From CANLBN01 sp050633525 (lineage in GTDB: Bacteria > Pseudomonadota > Gammaproteobacteria > Pseudomonadales > Cellvibrionaceae), in the NCBI GenBank assembly GCA_050633525.1, contig JBOEGR010000014.1:21294-85293 (forward strand): 64,000 bases of DNA, in the 5' to 3' direction. Made by a program: the position numbers and the translations under genes. Positions 34,366 through 42,307 of the stretch are shown here, in pieces. Within the stretch, counting starts at the first letter, position 1. Every line of letters begins with the position of its first letter. Under the pieces are notes generated by a model. The model had not been told where the DNA came from, searched no databases, and saw only the letters and a program-made list of their open reading frames with translations.

Positions 34366-35586
34366 CTAGAAAAAAGCGGAATAAAACAACCTAAACACAT
34401 CTGCTTCGAGGCTATAGAGAGGTTCTTCCCCAACGGCAAAATTATCATTGCTGGAGTCTCTAAAGTTATCGTAATCAAAGATCATATGATCCCAGCTAAA
34501 ATTGAGTGTACTGTTGTTAAAGAATTCGTGGCGGCTTTTAAATGTATACGAGAGACTTAGCCCATACTGCACTGATGAGTACTCGCTAATTTCTTTGTCT
34601 CGGCCATAGAATCTAGGTCTTTCAGCACTGAGATTGATAGTATCTCGATAAAAGAAAGCGCCAGAGCTTTGCTCATATACTCTACCTCTTAATTCCAATA
34701 GCCATCGATCTTTTATTTGATGGCTATAGCGGAGTTCAAAGTTTTGTGATTCTACGTCCCAGCTATCCTCGTATTGCCGATACTCTGCCCGTAGGCTTGA
34801 ATGGTTAGTAAATGCGTATATTCCTCTAATAGCGAATGCTTCACTGTTTCGAGTTTCAGGGTAACATTCTCCCCCGATCGTATTATTCTCTTGGCCTACG
34901 CACAATTGATTCCCATCTTCGTCTAAGTTGCCATCTAAATAATTGTCACGCTTGGCGCTGTTGTCTGCATCAAATGCTCTTGCGGCTCGATAAGGGTTTC
35001 GTAAAAAACCTTCATCGAAAACGGCTTCGTAACTTGCCGAGGCAATAAAACGTTTTGTTAAAATTTGAGAGAAACCTAAGTTGTAACGACGACGATTAGT
35101 GCTGGCTTCAAAATCAGGCGCTCCTGTTGCTTTTACTGTATCGTCACCTAAGGCAAAGCCCATGGTTAAAGTAGAGAGATCGCCAAAAAATTCTTGGCTA
35201 ATGGTGTAGCTTACCGTGTCGGCAATGTAATCACTTTCGGTACTATTGGCGTAGCCAAAACTCATGATGGTACGGTCGTTAAGGTAATCCATTCCTAAAC
35301 TATATTCTTTACGCTCTTCTGTATATGCGCTAGCAGTAGCTAATACATCGACCGATGCGCTAGTCACCATATCAATATAATAATTGCCTGAGAAAGAAAA
35401 CTTGTCGCCCACATTTTTTCTGACTAACACTGAAGGGCCGTCAATGGTGACGCCGCCGCCATCATAGCTATGCCATAACGCATCCGCTCGTTGTTCCGGT
35501 AATATGGCTGCGAGGCTGACAGAGGCTTTTATGCTAAAAAAAAGAACAATAAAAACAGTTGTTATTAAACGACTAGTTACAACCAC
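34366..35586 (-). CDS. DUF3570 outer-membrane beta-barrel protein
   Basis: A predicted outer-membrane barrel of unknown function. The most likely start is the GTG at 35586, with GGGGGCGG just upstream and a clean signal peptide (TVFIVLFFSIKASVSLA). It overlaps the DUF4266 gene by 14 bases. An ATG at 35637 is possible but would prepend 17 residues of poor signal character. Mature sequence has strong strand alternation, begins ILPEQRADALWHSYDGGGVTIDGPSVLVRK (the DUF3570 opening) and ends in Phe, the usual outer-membrane insertion signal. The DUF4266-DUF3570 pairing recurs across bacteria. No function is assigned to the family. Confidence 0.82.
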   Translation of the reverse strand: MVVTSRLITTVFIVLFFSIKASVSLAAILPEQRADALWHSYDGGGVTIDGPSVLVRKNVGDKFSFSGNYYIDMVTSASVDVLATASAYTEERKEYSLGMDYLNDRTIMSFGYANSTESDYIADTVSYTISQEFFGDLSTLTMGFALGDDTVKATGAPDFEASTNRRRYNLGFSQILTKRFIASASYEAVFDEGFLRNPYRAARAFDADNSAKRDNYLDGNLDEDGNQLCVGQENNTIGGECYPETRNSEAFAIRGIYAFTNHSSLRAEYRQYEDSWDVESQNFELRYSHQIKDRWLLELRGRVYEQSSGAFFYRDTINLSAERPRFYGRDKEISEYSSVQYGLSLSYTFKSRHEFFNNSTLNFSWDHMIFDYDNFRDSSNDNFAVGEEPLYSLEADVFRLFYSAFF

Positions 35587-35797
35587 AACCGCCCCCAGCG
35601 CTGCCTTCTGCTCCTCGAGCACCTTCACGTGATTCATAAACGTGATTCATATATTTTGTGCTTATAGGGTCGCGCTCAAAAGCCATAATAGGGCTTGAAA
35701 GAAGCTCACGCTCATGTGCTTTTACCCATGGTTTTATTTCAAATTTGCTACACCCGGAAATTAATAAGAGCGCTACAAAGACAGTGGCTATTTTCAT
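35573..35797 (-). CDS. DUF4266 small lipoprotein with Gly/Cys tail
   Basis: A 74-residue predicted lipoprotein. The lipobox is LLISGC, making Cys16 the acylated residue. The middle has the family pattern KPWVKAHERELLSSPIMAF. The C-terminus ends in a Gly-rich tail GGGCGCN with two Cys. It is encoded directly before the DUF3570 barrel, with overlapping ends, and directly after a TlpA-type thiol oxidoreductase, so the tail Cys may be a thioredoxin substrate, metal ligand or modification site. That role is inference. Length is normal for the family. Confidence 0.85.
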   Translation of the reverse strand: MKIATVFVALLLISGCSKFEIKPWVKAHERELLSSPIMAFERDPISTKYMNHVYESREGARGAEGSAGGGCGCN

Positions 35798-35807
35798 TGT
35801 AGTTCAC

Positions 35808-36323
35808 CTATTCTCTAAGAAGTGTTTTAATCATTTTTTTGTACTTGCGCTCGTCACCTGGTTTATAAGCTTCATGTAAAAAGCGAGCATTGCCACTGCG
35901 GTCAAGAAAAACAGTCGTAGGCATTCCCATGTTTTTGCCTAGAAATTGCTGTTCTAAAGTTGTGGTAACGCTTTTTTCATTATCGTATAAGATAGGGAAG
36001 GTAAGGTTTTTTTCGCGAACAAACTTTTCAATTTCTGAACGCTTGGATGCTACTTTACTGTTTTCAACATTAATGCCAAGAATAGTAAAGCCTGCTTTAC
36101 TGTAGCGGTTATACAGTGCTTCTAGTGCGGGCATTTCTTGGCGGCAAGGGCCACACCATGTGGCCCAAAAGTTTAGCATAACAACTTGGCCTCGCAATTC
36201 TTCCAGCCTTACATTTTTCCCGCTCGAACTGTCGAGGGTAAAGTCAGGCATTTTCCCGCTAATTTCTTTTGCTTGAACGCTTAATGCTAGAGCGCTTATG
36301 AGTATCGATAGTAATAGTTTCAT
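35808..36323 (-). CDS. TlpA-like periplasmic thiol-disulfide oxidoreductase
   Basis: A 171-residue exported thioredoxin-fold protein. The signal peptide ends near VQA. The active site is WATWCGPCRQEM with Cys57 and Cys60, and the cis-Pro loop is MGMPTTVFLDRSG. ResA/TlpA-type proteins keep haem-binding CxxCH cysteines or other exported thiols reduced. Its neighbours encode CxxCH proteins and a Cys-tailed lipoprotein, which makes such a role plausible. It lies 10 bases before the DUF4266 gene and 13 after the barrel gene. Confidence 0.92.
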   Translation of the reverse strand: MKLLLSILISALALSVQAKEISGKMPDFTLDSSSGKNVRLEELRGQVVMLNFWATWCGPCRQEMPALEALYNRYSKAGFTILGINVENSKVASKRSEIEKFVREKNLTFPILYDNEKSVTTTLEQQFLGKNMGMPTTVFLDRSGNARFLHEAYKPGDERKYKKMIKTLLRE

Positions 36324-36336
36324 AGTTATTCTCTCG

Positions 36337-37008
36337 CTAGAAATAGAAAGATAAGCCTAAAGTAGCTTCTAAGTTATTGGTGGTTTTGTCTTCGATGATA
36401 TCGCTATTGAAAATATGATCTTTAACTGTTGCGTGAAGTGCAAGGTAATCAGTTAAGTAAAAGCGCAAGCCGCCACCAATGGTGTAGGTAAAATAATCGC
36501 TCTCATTGAAAGTCGTATTGCCTCCACCCAATAAGATATAAAACGCGCTGTTATAAGCGGTATTTTTGCCTAAAAAGACTTCGCCCTGAAATATGTTGTA
36601 AACAATAGAAATGTTGTAGTAACTATATTCTCTCTGGTCGGAAGTGAGTAGTTGAATGCCTCCACCTAATACTTCGATACTGGACTCTTTTGCTTCACTC
36701 AAACCATAATTTAATTCAATAACAAAATCTTCTGTCATATGGTAGGCGAAACGAATGCCGTTAACACTGTTAGAGCCGAAGTCTTCTATAGAGAGAACGC
36801 CTGTATATACACCAATTTCCCAGTCCTCGCTGTCGAGTTGGTCTTCTGTAATTGTTCTGCGTTCTAAATCTGGAGTGATAATTTTATCGAGCACCGGGTT
36901 ATCGCTCTCCGAATTCTGTGGTTGTGCAATAACAAAACCGCTGGCCACCAGAAATATCATTGTAGTAATGATGTGGCTTATTTTTTTGTTTATGTTTCGA
37001 TACATCAT
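36337..37008 (-). CDS. Outer-membrane beta-barrel protein
   Basis: A 223-residue exported beta-barrel. From the tandem ATGs at 37008/37005 (AGAGAA upstream) the signal peptide runs to VIAQ. The mature protein starts with a disordered acidic stretch (SESDNPVLDKIITPDLERR), then WEIGVYTGVLSIEDFGSNSVNGIRFAYHMTEDFVIELNYG, typical of small OMP families related to OmpW/TIGR04565. It ends ATLGLSFYF with a terminal Phe. A longer frame to 37086 overlaps the upstream gene and lacks a ribosome site. It closely resembles the barrel domain of the protein encoded just upstream, suggesting an old duplication. Confidence 0.78.
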   Translation of the reverse strand: MMYRNINKKISHIITTMIFLVASGFVIAQPQNSESDNPVLDKIITPDLERRTITEDQLDSEDWEIGVYTGVLSIEDFGSNSVNGIRFAYHMTEDFVIELNYGLSEAKESSIEVLGGGIQLLTSDQREYSYYNISIVYNIFQGEVFLGKNTAYNSAFYILLGGGNTTFNESDYFTYTIGGGLRFYLTDYLALHATVKDHIFNSDIIEDKTTNNLEATLGLSFYF

Positions 37009-37055
37009 ATTTCTCTTTTTGGTCAGAAATAATAAAGGAATAAATTTAGTGCAAC

Positions 37056-37841
37056 TTAAAAGAAAGCTGTAACACCTAGCTTCCACTCATCTATGTTACC
37101 GTTCTTTCTATCGTCTGGTAGTGTGGTGTAATTGTTATATTCAAATCGAGCTAGAAAACGATGTGTTAAGTAATACTGTAGGCCTGTGCCAACAAGAAAG
37201 AAATTGTCTTTACTATCGTCTTGCGTTGTATTGCTGTTCGCTGAAATATCAATTTGACCATTGCCCAGAGTAAAAAAAGGAGATAGTCGCCATTCAGGAA
37301 AAGGCTGATGTACCAAGCCCCAAGAGATGAGTCTAGCGTTAGAAAATCGCCCGGTTGCCTGAGAGATGCGTATTTCAGCACTGACATGTTTGGTAAACCG
37401 ATAAGCACCGTGGACACCGATGACTTCAATCGCATTATCGAATGCGCCTGCAGCCGTACCTATTTCCCATTTGCGACGACTGAAGTCATCTCTTCGAGGT
37501 ATTCCTAGCTCCACTGCTTCTCCATTGGGGCCGATTGTGTCGCTCATATAGCGTCTATGAATCCAGCCGGTGATACCTTTCTCTGTTGTTGCTTTGATCC
37601 AGTCAGTTTTGCTGTAAAGCAGTGTGACACTCTCGCCTTTTTCTAGTACGTGAAACACTGGGTATCCCCTACCGGGGCCAGTATGCATACTGATATAAGT
37701 ATCGTTCACAATGACTCTTAGCTCTTCTTTTGCAAAAGAATGGACGCTAAAGAAAAGCATAAAGATAGTCAAAGCAATCAGTATTGAGAGTGAGTTATGG
37801 CCAAGCGGATTTTCTCGCTTATTAGCCGGAAACAAAAACAT
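37056..37841 (-). CDS. SH3-domain outer-membrane beta-barrel protein
   Basis: A 261-residue exported protein with two parts. After a signal peptide ending near SFA, residues about 40-105 form a bacterial SH3 domain (NDTYISMHTGPGRGYPVFHVLEKGESVTLL and GITGWIHRRYMSD), which usually binds peptidoglycan. Residues 125-261 form a beta-barrel starting RKWEIGTAAGAFDNAIEVIGVHGAYRFTKHVSAEI and ending in Phe. So the barrel may be tethered to the cell wall by its own SH3 domain. It follows the HzsA-related gene by 28 bases, and the downstream barrel gene is 47 bases away. Confidence 0.83.
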   Translation of the reverse strand: MFLFPANKRENPLGHNSLSILIALTIFMLFFSVHSFAKEELRVIVNDTYISMHTGPGRGYPVFHVLEKGESVTLLYSKTDWIKATTEKGITGWIHRRYMSDTIGPNGEAVELGIPRRDDFSRRKWEIGTAAGAFDNAIEVIGVHGAYRFTKHVSAEIRISQATGRFSNARLISWGLVHQPFPEWRLSPFFTLGNGQIDISANSNTTQDDSKDNFFLVGTGLQYYLTHRFLARFEYNNYTTLPDDRKNGNIDEWKLGVTAFF

Positions 37842-37869
37842 CAGTTGAGAAAATCCTTAAGCCGTTTGT

Positions 37870-40782
37870 TTAGTCGAGCGGAGCATCGAGAGGGTTATTA
37901 TAATATTGGCCGCCAATATCGAGCCATTCGCGAAGCAAGCGTAGCTCATTTGGGCTCATAAAACTACTGTGATCGACCGTTCCGTCAGAGCCTTCTAGCT
38001 TATCAAAGAAACGGCTACCAGAAGCATTGCTGAGTCTCATGACTGGACTGGCTGGAATATCATTTGGATCTATAGGGATCATGACGTCAATGGGGCTGCC
38101 TCCAGCGTCTAGGATTGGTGCGCCCATGGCATCAAGGTAAACATCGCCTACAGCACCAGTGAAGCTTTGAATATAGATGTCGTCGACATCATCATCCCCT
38201 TCACTAAATAGACGGACTTCGGGGATAGGATTTCCGCCTACATCAAGAATTTGATCTCCATCAGCGTCAAGGTAAAACTGTTGTACGCCGTTGACAATCT
38301 CCAAAACAAATAAGGTGAGAAAAGTAGGGCTACCTGCTGGGTTAAGGATGAGAGGTGTATCTTGTCTGAGTAACTCTCGATACGAAGTGTAGTGATTCAC
38401 TTCATCTGTTGATGCTTGGCTCGTTAGCTCAAGTTGCCCTGCAGGTTGTTGTGCGCCGCCAACACTGTCAGTCACGCTATGGCAGGTAACACATGAATTC
38501 GTCACTCTTGTCGCTTCCCATATGGGTTGAATATGATCAGGGTAATTAATGACTGTTCGGCAATTGGCTTGCCAAGTGGTTTGGCAGCCTGCATCTGTCG
38601 GGGCTGTAGTGAGTAGTGGAGTGAAATCAACATCTCCCGATGTGCCTGCATAGCGAAGATTAAAATCAGCGTTAACGACGGGATCGCTCCAGTCATCGGT
38701 ATATTCTAGGTCGGTACTTAATACTCTTGGGCCATTAGGTTCCGTCTCGCCCGTTGGAATGGCTTTGGCAAAGACTTCTGCCATTGTGTCTCTGTCTTCT
38801 ACGCCCGAGACGTTACTGTATTTTGTGTTGTTAAAGTGAACGCCAACGGCGAGTGCGCCAGGGTTAACTGATAAGCTTCTAGCATCACTGTCTTGATTTA
38901 GTCTGCCGTGAGGCTCTTCGCTATCGGCCGTATGGCAGCCGACACATTGGTAAGTTTCTCCGCTTTTTAGTTGGAGGTTGTTTCTATGTAGTGGGGCTAT
39001 TCTTTCGCCATTGACATCAACGACGTCAAAATGAAAGGCAACGTCGGCAGGTGCTTCTACCATCACCGAGCCATCCGGTTCTATGGGGGCGTAGCCAAGT
39101 ATTTCACGCATGCCTCGGTTTTGATTCAAGCCAAAAGCAGAGTTATCAAAATCATAGACATCATCGCTCGGGATACTCACGGGTTTGATTAGTCGTAAAA
39201 AGCGAGCCGGTCTTGCTGTCGCGAGAGTCTGTGCTGGGTCGGATAGCACACTGATCCCAGCGGCAGAGGTATCGGTGCCGTCAGTATCGTAAACGCTGCG
39301 AATATTAAGTACGCCAGACGTTCTGGCTACAAGGTCTTCATCTAGAGTGGCTTCAGTAACGGTTGTAGGTAGTGTTCGCTCTTTCATTAACACTACATCG
39401 GTATACATTTCGTTTTCTTGTGCAATAGCGACGGGGTTTTGTGTACCGCCATTGGCATCGTAAAGCCAGAGTCCAAAAAAGGCAGGAGCGGCCTCTAGTT
39501 CTGGATTGGCGAGATTACTGTCAGTACAGGCAAGAATAATATCGTCACTAGTATCATCGGGGGTATCATTGTCGTCTAGAAGACGACAAGGGTTCCAGCT
39601 CACTAAAAAGCGAAGGCTGCCGTCAATTGGAAAGGCTGAGTTAAAGTAACCATGAGTGGATATATTGTCGTCCAGATTAACTGTGCCTTGTGTAACGGAG
39701 TTTTGCCCCGGTCCTGTAGCGCCGCTATTGTTGTAGCTGGCTTGATTGATATCAGTAAAACCTTCGCTATCAATGCGGACAATGTCGCCACCGAGTGTTT
39801 CTGACTCTCTTTGTTGAAGAATTGCGCTGAGTGAGCCGTCTGACATTTCCTGCAGGTCAATAAAGGTCGTTTGATTATTGCTAGTGTTACCGGTTGTTTG
39901 GCTGTGATAACCATAAAGAATGCGTAAATTACTGCCATCAATGTTGAGGGTATAGATGGCCAGTCTATCGCGTTGGTCGCCCATGTCTGATCGTAAGAAT
40001 GCAATGCGACCATCGGATAGTACGGTGGGTTGTAAGTCATGCCCTTGGCTGAATGTCACTTGTTGTATGTTGGCACCATTAGGGTCATTGCTAGGGTCGA
40101 CAATATGGAGGTTGAAAATATCTTCATCGTCTGTTGTAGCCGCGTAGCCGCTTTTGCCTTCATCTAGCAAAATGGCCCGACTGCGAACTTGTCGGGTAGA
40201 AGTGAACACGATACGGCCATCAGGTAAGTAGGCAGGGCTAATATCATGGTGTTCACCAGAGCGAATGGCGTCTGCTATTACAGGAGTGAGGCTGTCGTTA
40301 TCTAAGTCATATTCCCATAAATTCCATTTGGGTTGGTCTTCCTCATCTACATCTTCTAGTTCTGGGTCTCGCATGGCAAAAACCAGCCTGCGTCCATCAT
40401 AAGATACGTCAACATCTTTAATGTCGTAGAGAGCACCTGCTGGGAAAGCCGACGCAGTGATGTTGCGCTCGTTGGCCGATTGGCTGGCGCGGTCTCTGAT
40501 GTAGAGGGCAGCTCCACCGTTGAATGCGGTAGGATCCATAATATCTTCGGTGATCACGTCTCCATCTTCATCAACAGGGACGGCTCGTTTAACATAGGCT
40601 ACGGGTTCATCTGCGACTAAAGGGTCTTCTTCTTGGTCTGAACCGCCGCTGCCACAAGCGCTAATCATCAGGGCAATAAGGCCACCAGTCAGTATTGATT
40701 TGCTTTTGATTAGTGATGTCTCTATAAAGTGCCCACTGCTGAACGCAATGGTTTTCGAGTCAAAGGGTAGCAAGGCTGACAT
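37870..40782 (-). CDS. HzsA-related (hydrazine synthase alpha-like) haem lipoprotein
   Basis: A 970-residue predicted lipoprotein. The N-terminus has a lipobox ending ISAC followed by a Gly/Ser spacer. Residues about 90-330 form a TolB/beta-propeller-like part with repeated DGR elements (YDGRRLVFAMRD, DISPAYLPDGRIVFTSTRQ, LQPTVLSDGRIAFLRSD). The C-terminal half has two c-type haem motifs, CVGCH at 613-617 and CVTCH at 764-768. This order fits proteins annotated as HzsA-related. True hydrazine synthase needs partner subunits and an anammox organelle, neither of which is here, so hydrazine chemistry is not expected. It heads a leftward operon of seven envelope genes and is divergent from a second set of haem proteins. 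Confidence 0.75.
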   Translation of the reverse strand: MSALLPFDSKTIAFSSGHFIETSLIKSKSILTGGLIALMISACGSGGSDQEEDPLVADEPVAYVKRAVPVDEDGDVITEDIMDPTAFNGGAALYIRDRASQSANERNITASAFPAGALYDIKDVDVSYDGRRLVFAMRDPELEDVDEEDQPKWNLWEYDLDNDSLTPVIADAIRSGEHHDISPAYLPDGRIVFTSTRQVRSRAILLDEGKSGYAATTDDEDIFNLHIVDPSNDPNGANIQQVTFSQGHDLQPTVLSDGRIAFLRSDMGDQRDRLAIYTLNIDGSNLRILYGYHSQTTGNTSNNQTTFIDLQEMSDGSLSAILQQRESETLGGDIVRIDSEGFTDINQASYNNSGATGPGQNSVTQGTVNLDDNISTHGYFNSAFPIDGSLRFLVSWNPCRLLDDNDTPDDTSDDIILACTDSNLANPELEAAPAFFGLWLYDANGGTQNPVAIAQENEMYTDVVLMKERTLPTTVTEATLDEDLVARTSGVLNIRSVYDTDGTDTSAAGISVLSDPAQTLATARPARFLRLIKPVSIPSDDVYDFDNSAFGLNQNRGMREILGYAPIEPDGSVMVEAPADVAFHFDVVDVNGERIAPLHRNNLQLKSGETYQCVGCHTADSEEPHGRLNQDSDARSLSVNPGALAVGVHFNNTKYSNVSGVEDRDTMAEVFAKAIPTGETEPNGPRVLSTDLEYTDDWSDPVVNADFNLRYAGTSGDVDFTPLLTTAPTDAGCQTTWQANCRTVINYPDHIQPIWEATRVTNSCVTCHSVTDSVGGAQQPAGQLELTSQASTDEVNHYTSYRELLRQDTPLILNPAGSPTFLTLFVLEIVNGVQQFYLDADGDQILDVGGNPIPEVRLFSEGDDDVDDIYIQSFTGAVGDVYLDAMGAPILDAGGSPIDVMIPIDPNDIPASPVMRLSNASGSRFFDKLEGSDGTVDHSSFMSPNELRLLREWLDIGGQYYNNPLDAPLD

Positions 40783-41011
40783 GATCGGGTACCTAATTTA
40801 ATAAAATAGTGCTATTTGCAGTATATTCTTGATGACTTATTTATGGATTATGGGCTATTTTGGCTTTTTTTCCGTTGAGTCAGTCACGAATTTATATTTT
40901 TTTTGTTAATTCCTTAGAAAAAATAACGGAATTGTGAAGCTGTCGCCATAATCATCATGAGGATTTGGCTATAGTATAACCAATAACAACATATCAGATT
41001 GGTAAATTAAC
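40783..41011. promoter_or_regulatory. Divergent intergenic region of the haem-protein operons
   Basis: The 229-base gap separates the HzsA-related operon from the rightward CxxCH operon and must carry both promoters. A TATAGTATAA run near 40970-40980 is a possible rightward -10 region. An AT tract lies around 40890-40910. I see no clear repeat or operator. Confidence 0.4.
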
Positions 41012-42295
41012 ATGTTTAACTACCTTCCCAAGAGTGTACCGGTGAGAGCGTCGTTAAGAGTTCTGTTAAAAAGAGCCCCCTTAAAAACAGCAGGCTCGGT
41101 TTTAGCGTTCCTTCTTTTTAGTACTGGAGTCCATGCGGGCCCAACTGAGCAAGCAAAGCGAATTCATGAACGTTTGACTGGAGTGATACCGTCTGCCTCA
41201 GTGCTAGACGATATGGTCGATGAGATCAACGGTACAGATGTACTGATCGATGGTATTACTGGTGGTGAAGGTGCAGCTTTAGTGGCAATGGAAAATGAAG
41301 CCTTTTATAGCGCGACTATAAAAAACTGGGTTGCGCCTTGGACCAACCGTGATCAAGAGGTTTTTGTTCCTCTAAACGATTACACAGCCACGGTGATGGG
41401 TGTTATTCGAGACGAGTCTGATTTCAGAACAATATTATATGATGATGTGCTCTACACCTCGAACGCAGGTGGCTTGCCAGCTTATTCGATAAGCAATAAC
41501 GATCACTATGAGGCCATAGAGTCTCAGGGTGTTAGCCTAAGAGACACGTTAACGAGAACGACTCAAGCAGGTATCCCTTCAGATGCAACCGCTGGTGTCA
41601 TGACAACACGAGCAGCAGCAGAAGCTTTCTTTGTTGATGGCACCAATAGAGCGATGTTTCGCTATACCCTCTTGAATCATATGTGTCGTGATCTTGAGCA
41701 GGTTCAAGACTCTTCACGATCGCCTGATCGCATAAGGCAGGATGTTAGCCGTAGCCCGGGCGGTGATAGTCGAGTCTTCCTGAATAACTGCATTACCTGT
41801 CATAGTGGTATGGATCCCTTAGCCCAAGCTTTCGCTTATTATGATTTCGATAATGATGAAACCGATGAAGACGGCAATGCGCGAACGCCTAGTAACTCTA
41901 TTGTCTATAACAGTGCTGGCCAGACGGATCCTGTAACTGGCACCAGAGTGAATAGAAAGTACCATCTTAATGCGACTACTTTCCCCTACGGTTATGTGAC
42001 AACGAATGAAAATTGGGAAAACTATTGGCGTAGTGGGCCCAACTCTTTGTTAGGTTGGGATAGTGGTTTGTCGGGCTCAGGTAGTGGCGCTAAAAGCATG
42101 GGTATGGAGTTGGCGCATAGCGAGGCTTTTGCTCAATGTCAGGTGGAAAAAGTGTTTAAAAACGTCTGCCTGCGTGATCCTATCAATGCCGCTGATATTG
42201 CAGAGTTGAGTGCCCAAACCTCTGTGTTTCAATCCAATAACTATAACTTAAAGCGTGTGTTTGCAGCTTCTGCAGACTACTGCAAAGAACCGTAA
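41012..42295 (+). CDS. Exported CxxCH protein, DUF1588-like
   Basis: A 427-residue exported protein. A basic lead and hydrophobic segment end in VHA at about residue 43. One haem motif, CITCH at residues 260-264, is followed by SGMDPLAQAFAYYDFDNDETDEDG. This is close to the DUF1588 signature CxxCHxxxDPxGxxLExFDxxG of planctomycete-type cytochrome proteins. Upstream, DRIRQDVSRSPGGDSRVFLNN matches the lead-in seen in that family. The remaining N-terminal half is unassigned. It starts the rightward operon, and the next gene is 12 bases downstream. Confidence 0.65.
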   Translation: MFNYLPKSVPVRASLRVLLKRAPLKTAGSVLAFLLFSTGVHAGPTEQAKRIHERLTGVIPSASVLDDMVDEINGTDVLIDGITGGEGAALVAMENEAFYSATIKNWVAPWTNRDQEVFVPLNDYTATVMGVIRDESDFRTILYDDVLYTSNAGGLPAYSISNNDHYEAIESQGVSLRDTLTRTTQAGIPSDATAGVMTTRAAAEAFFVDGTNRAMFRYTLLNHMCRDLEQVQDSSRSPDRIRQDVSRSPGGDSRVFLNNCITCHSGMDPLAQAFAYYDFDNDETDEDGNARTPSNSIVYNSAGQTDPVTGTRVNRKYHLNATTFPYGYVTTNENWENYWRSGPNSLLGWDSGLSGSGSGAKSMGMELAHSEAFAQCQVEKVFKNVCLRDPINAADIAELSAQTSVFQSNNYNLKRVFAASADYCKEP

Positions 42296-42307
42296 TCGGA
42301 GATTGAT

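Noticed and set aside
37870..40782. Anammox-type hydrazine synthase
   Set aside because: Only an alpha-like relative is present. The other subunits, hydrazine dehydrogenase and anammox gene context are lacking, so the family name should not imply hydrazine chemistry.
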